A program made the translations under genes and the position numbers. Shown piece after piece: positions 32,540 through 32,610 of a stretch of DNA of 32,610 nucleotides. Where the stretch lies: positions 1 through 32,610 of the forward strand of contig JAQUGB010000003.1 in assembly GCA_028684345.1 (NCBI GenBank). The letters run 5' to 3'. This DNA is from Tepidiphilus sp. (GTDB taxonomy: Bacteria; Pseudomonadota; Gammaproteobacteria; Burkholderiales; Rhodocyclaceae). The notes beneath the pieces were generated by a model. The model saw only the letters and a list, made by a program, of their open reading frames with translations. It was not told the DNA's origin and did not search any database. Each line of letters opens with the position of its first letter. Positions within the stretch are counted from its first letter, which is position 1.

Positions 32540-32610
32540 ATGATCAGTCTGAAGCAACTCCATCATTTCTGGCTCGTCGGTCGCACGGGCAGCATCCAGC
32601 GCGCCGCCGA
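32540..32610 (+). CDS. LysR-type regulator, NhaR-like (partial, 3' end outside window)
   Basis: Only 23 codons are present: ISLKQLHHFWLVGRTGSIQ then RAAE. This is the start of a LysR-family winged helix-turn-helix. The QLHHFW spacing and GSI..AAE pattern resemble NhaR, the activator of sodium/proton antiporter genes, more than general LysR proteins, but too little is visible for certainty. A nine-codon ORF (32514-32543) ends in an ATGA overlap with this start, and GGGAAA lies five bases upstream. It diverges from the HPF-like gene. Confidence 0.7.
   Translation, partial: MISLKQLHHFWLVGRTGSIQRAA

Overview
The window looks like a chromosomal segment of a GC-rich betaproteobacterium. The accA-tilS pair, the ilvB-ilvH-ilvC run and the flagellar gene set all fit that class. 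The family cannot be fixed from sequence alone; a Hydrogenophilaceae/Rhodocyclales-like, possibly thermophilic, organism is a guess. Coding density is high, no stretch over 300 bases lacks a gene, and no tRNA, rRNA, CRISPR array or insertion-sequence transposase was seen. Most long ORFs in the track are GC-driven antisense shadows.

Left two thirds (1-18473) is a flagellar locus. It opens with the 3' end of flagellin, then flaG-fliD-fliS-fliT (filament cap and chaperones), a FliK-like protein overlapping a stand-alone FlhB C-terminal homologue, and a YcgR-type PilZ brake protein. A small toxin-antitoxin pair (5525-6138) interrupts the locus. Next come fleS-fleR-fliE on the minus strand (two-component regulator and rod junction protein), then fliF-fliG-fliH-fliI-fliJ and fliK-fliL-fliM-fliN on the plus strand (MS ring, switch, export ATPase, hook-length control, stator-associated protein, C ring). 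An exact-consensus sigma-54 promoter sits just upstream of fliK and matches the NtrC-type activator FleR encoded in the same locus. The run stops at fliN; fliOPQR are not here.

Middle (18474-25631) holds htpG with a recognisable sigma-32 promoter, greB, a divergent alpha/beta hydrolase, and a minus-strand series: a cation/proton antiporter with a TrkA-N-like domain, a second PilZ protein and an endonuclease/exonuclease/phosphatase-family protein. A short repeat, AGGGARRCGCTGAA, recurs at the 3' ends of genes in three places in the window.

Right end (25632-32610) holds the branched-chain amino acid operon ilvB-ilvH-ilvC, a 139-bp near-symmetric palindromic element between ilvC and tilS, a short tilS overlapping accA (fatty acid synthesis), a Bax-inhibitor-1/YccA membrane protein with a clear intrinsic terminator, a divergent HPF/RaiA-like ribosome-associated protein, and the first codons of a LysR-type regulator resembling NhaR.

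No wholly new system is evident. The items most worth a second look are the palindromic element, the toxin-antitoxin insertion with a composite antitoxin, the FliK-like/FlhB-tail gene pair, the sigma-54 and sigma-32 promoters, the short-repeat family and the short TilS.
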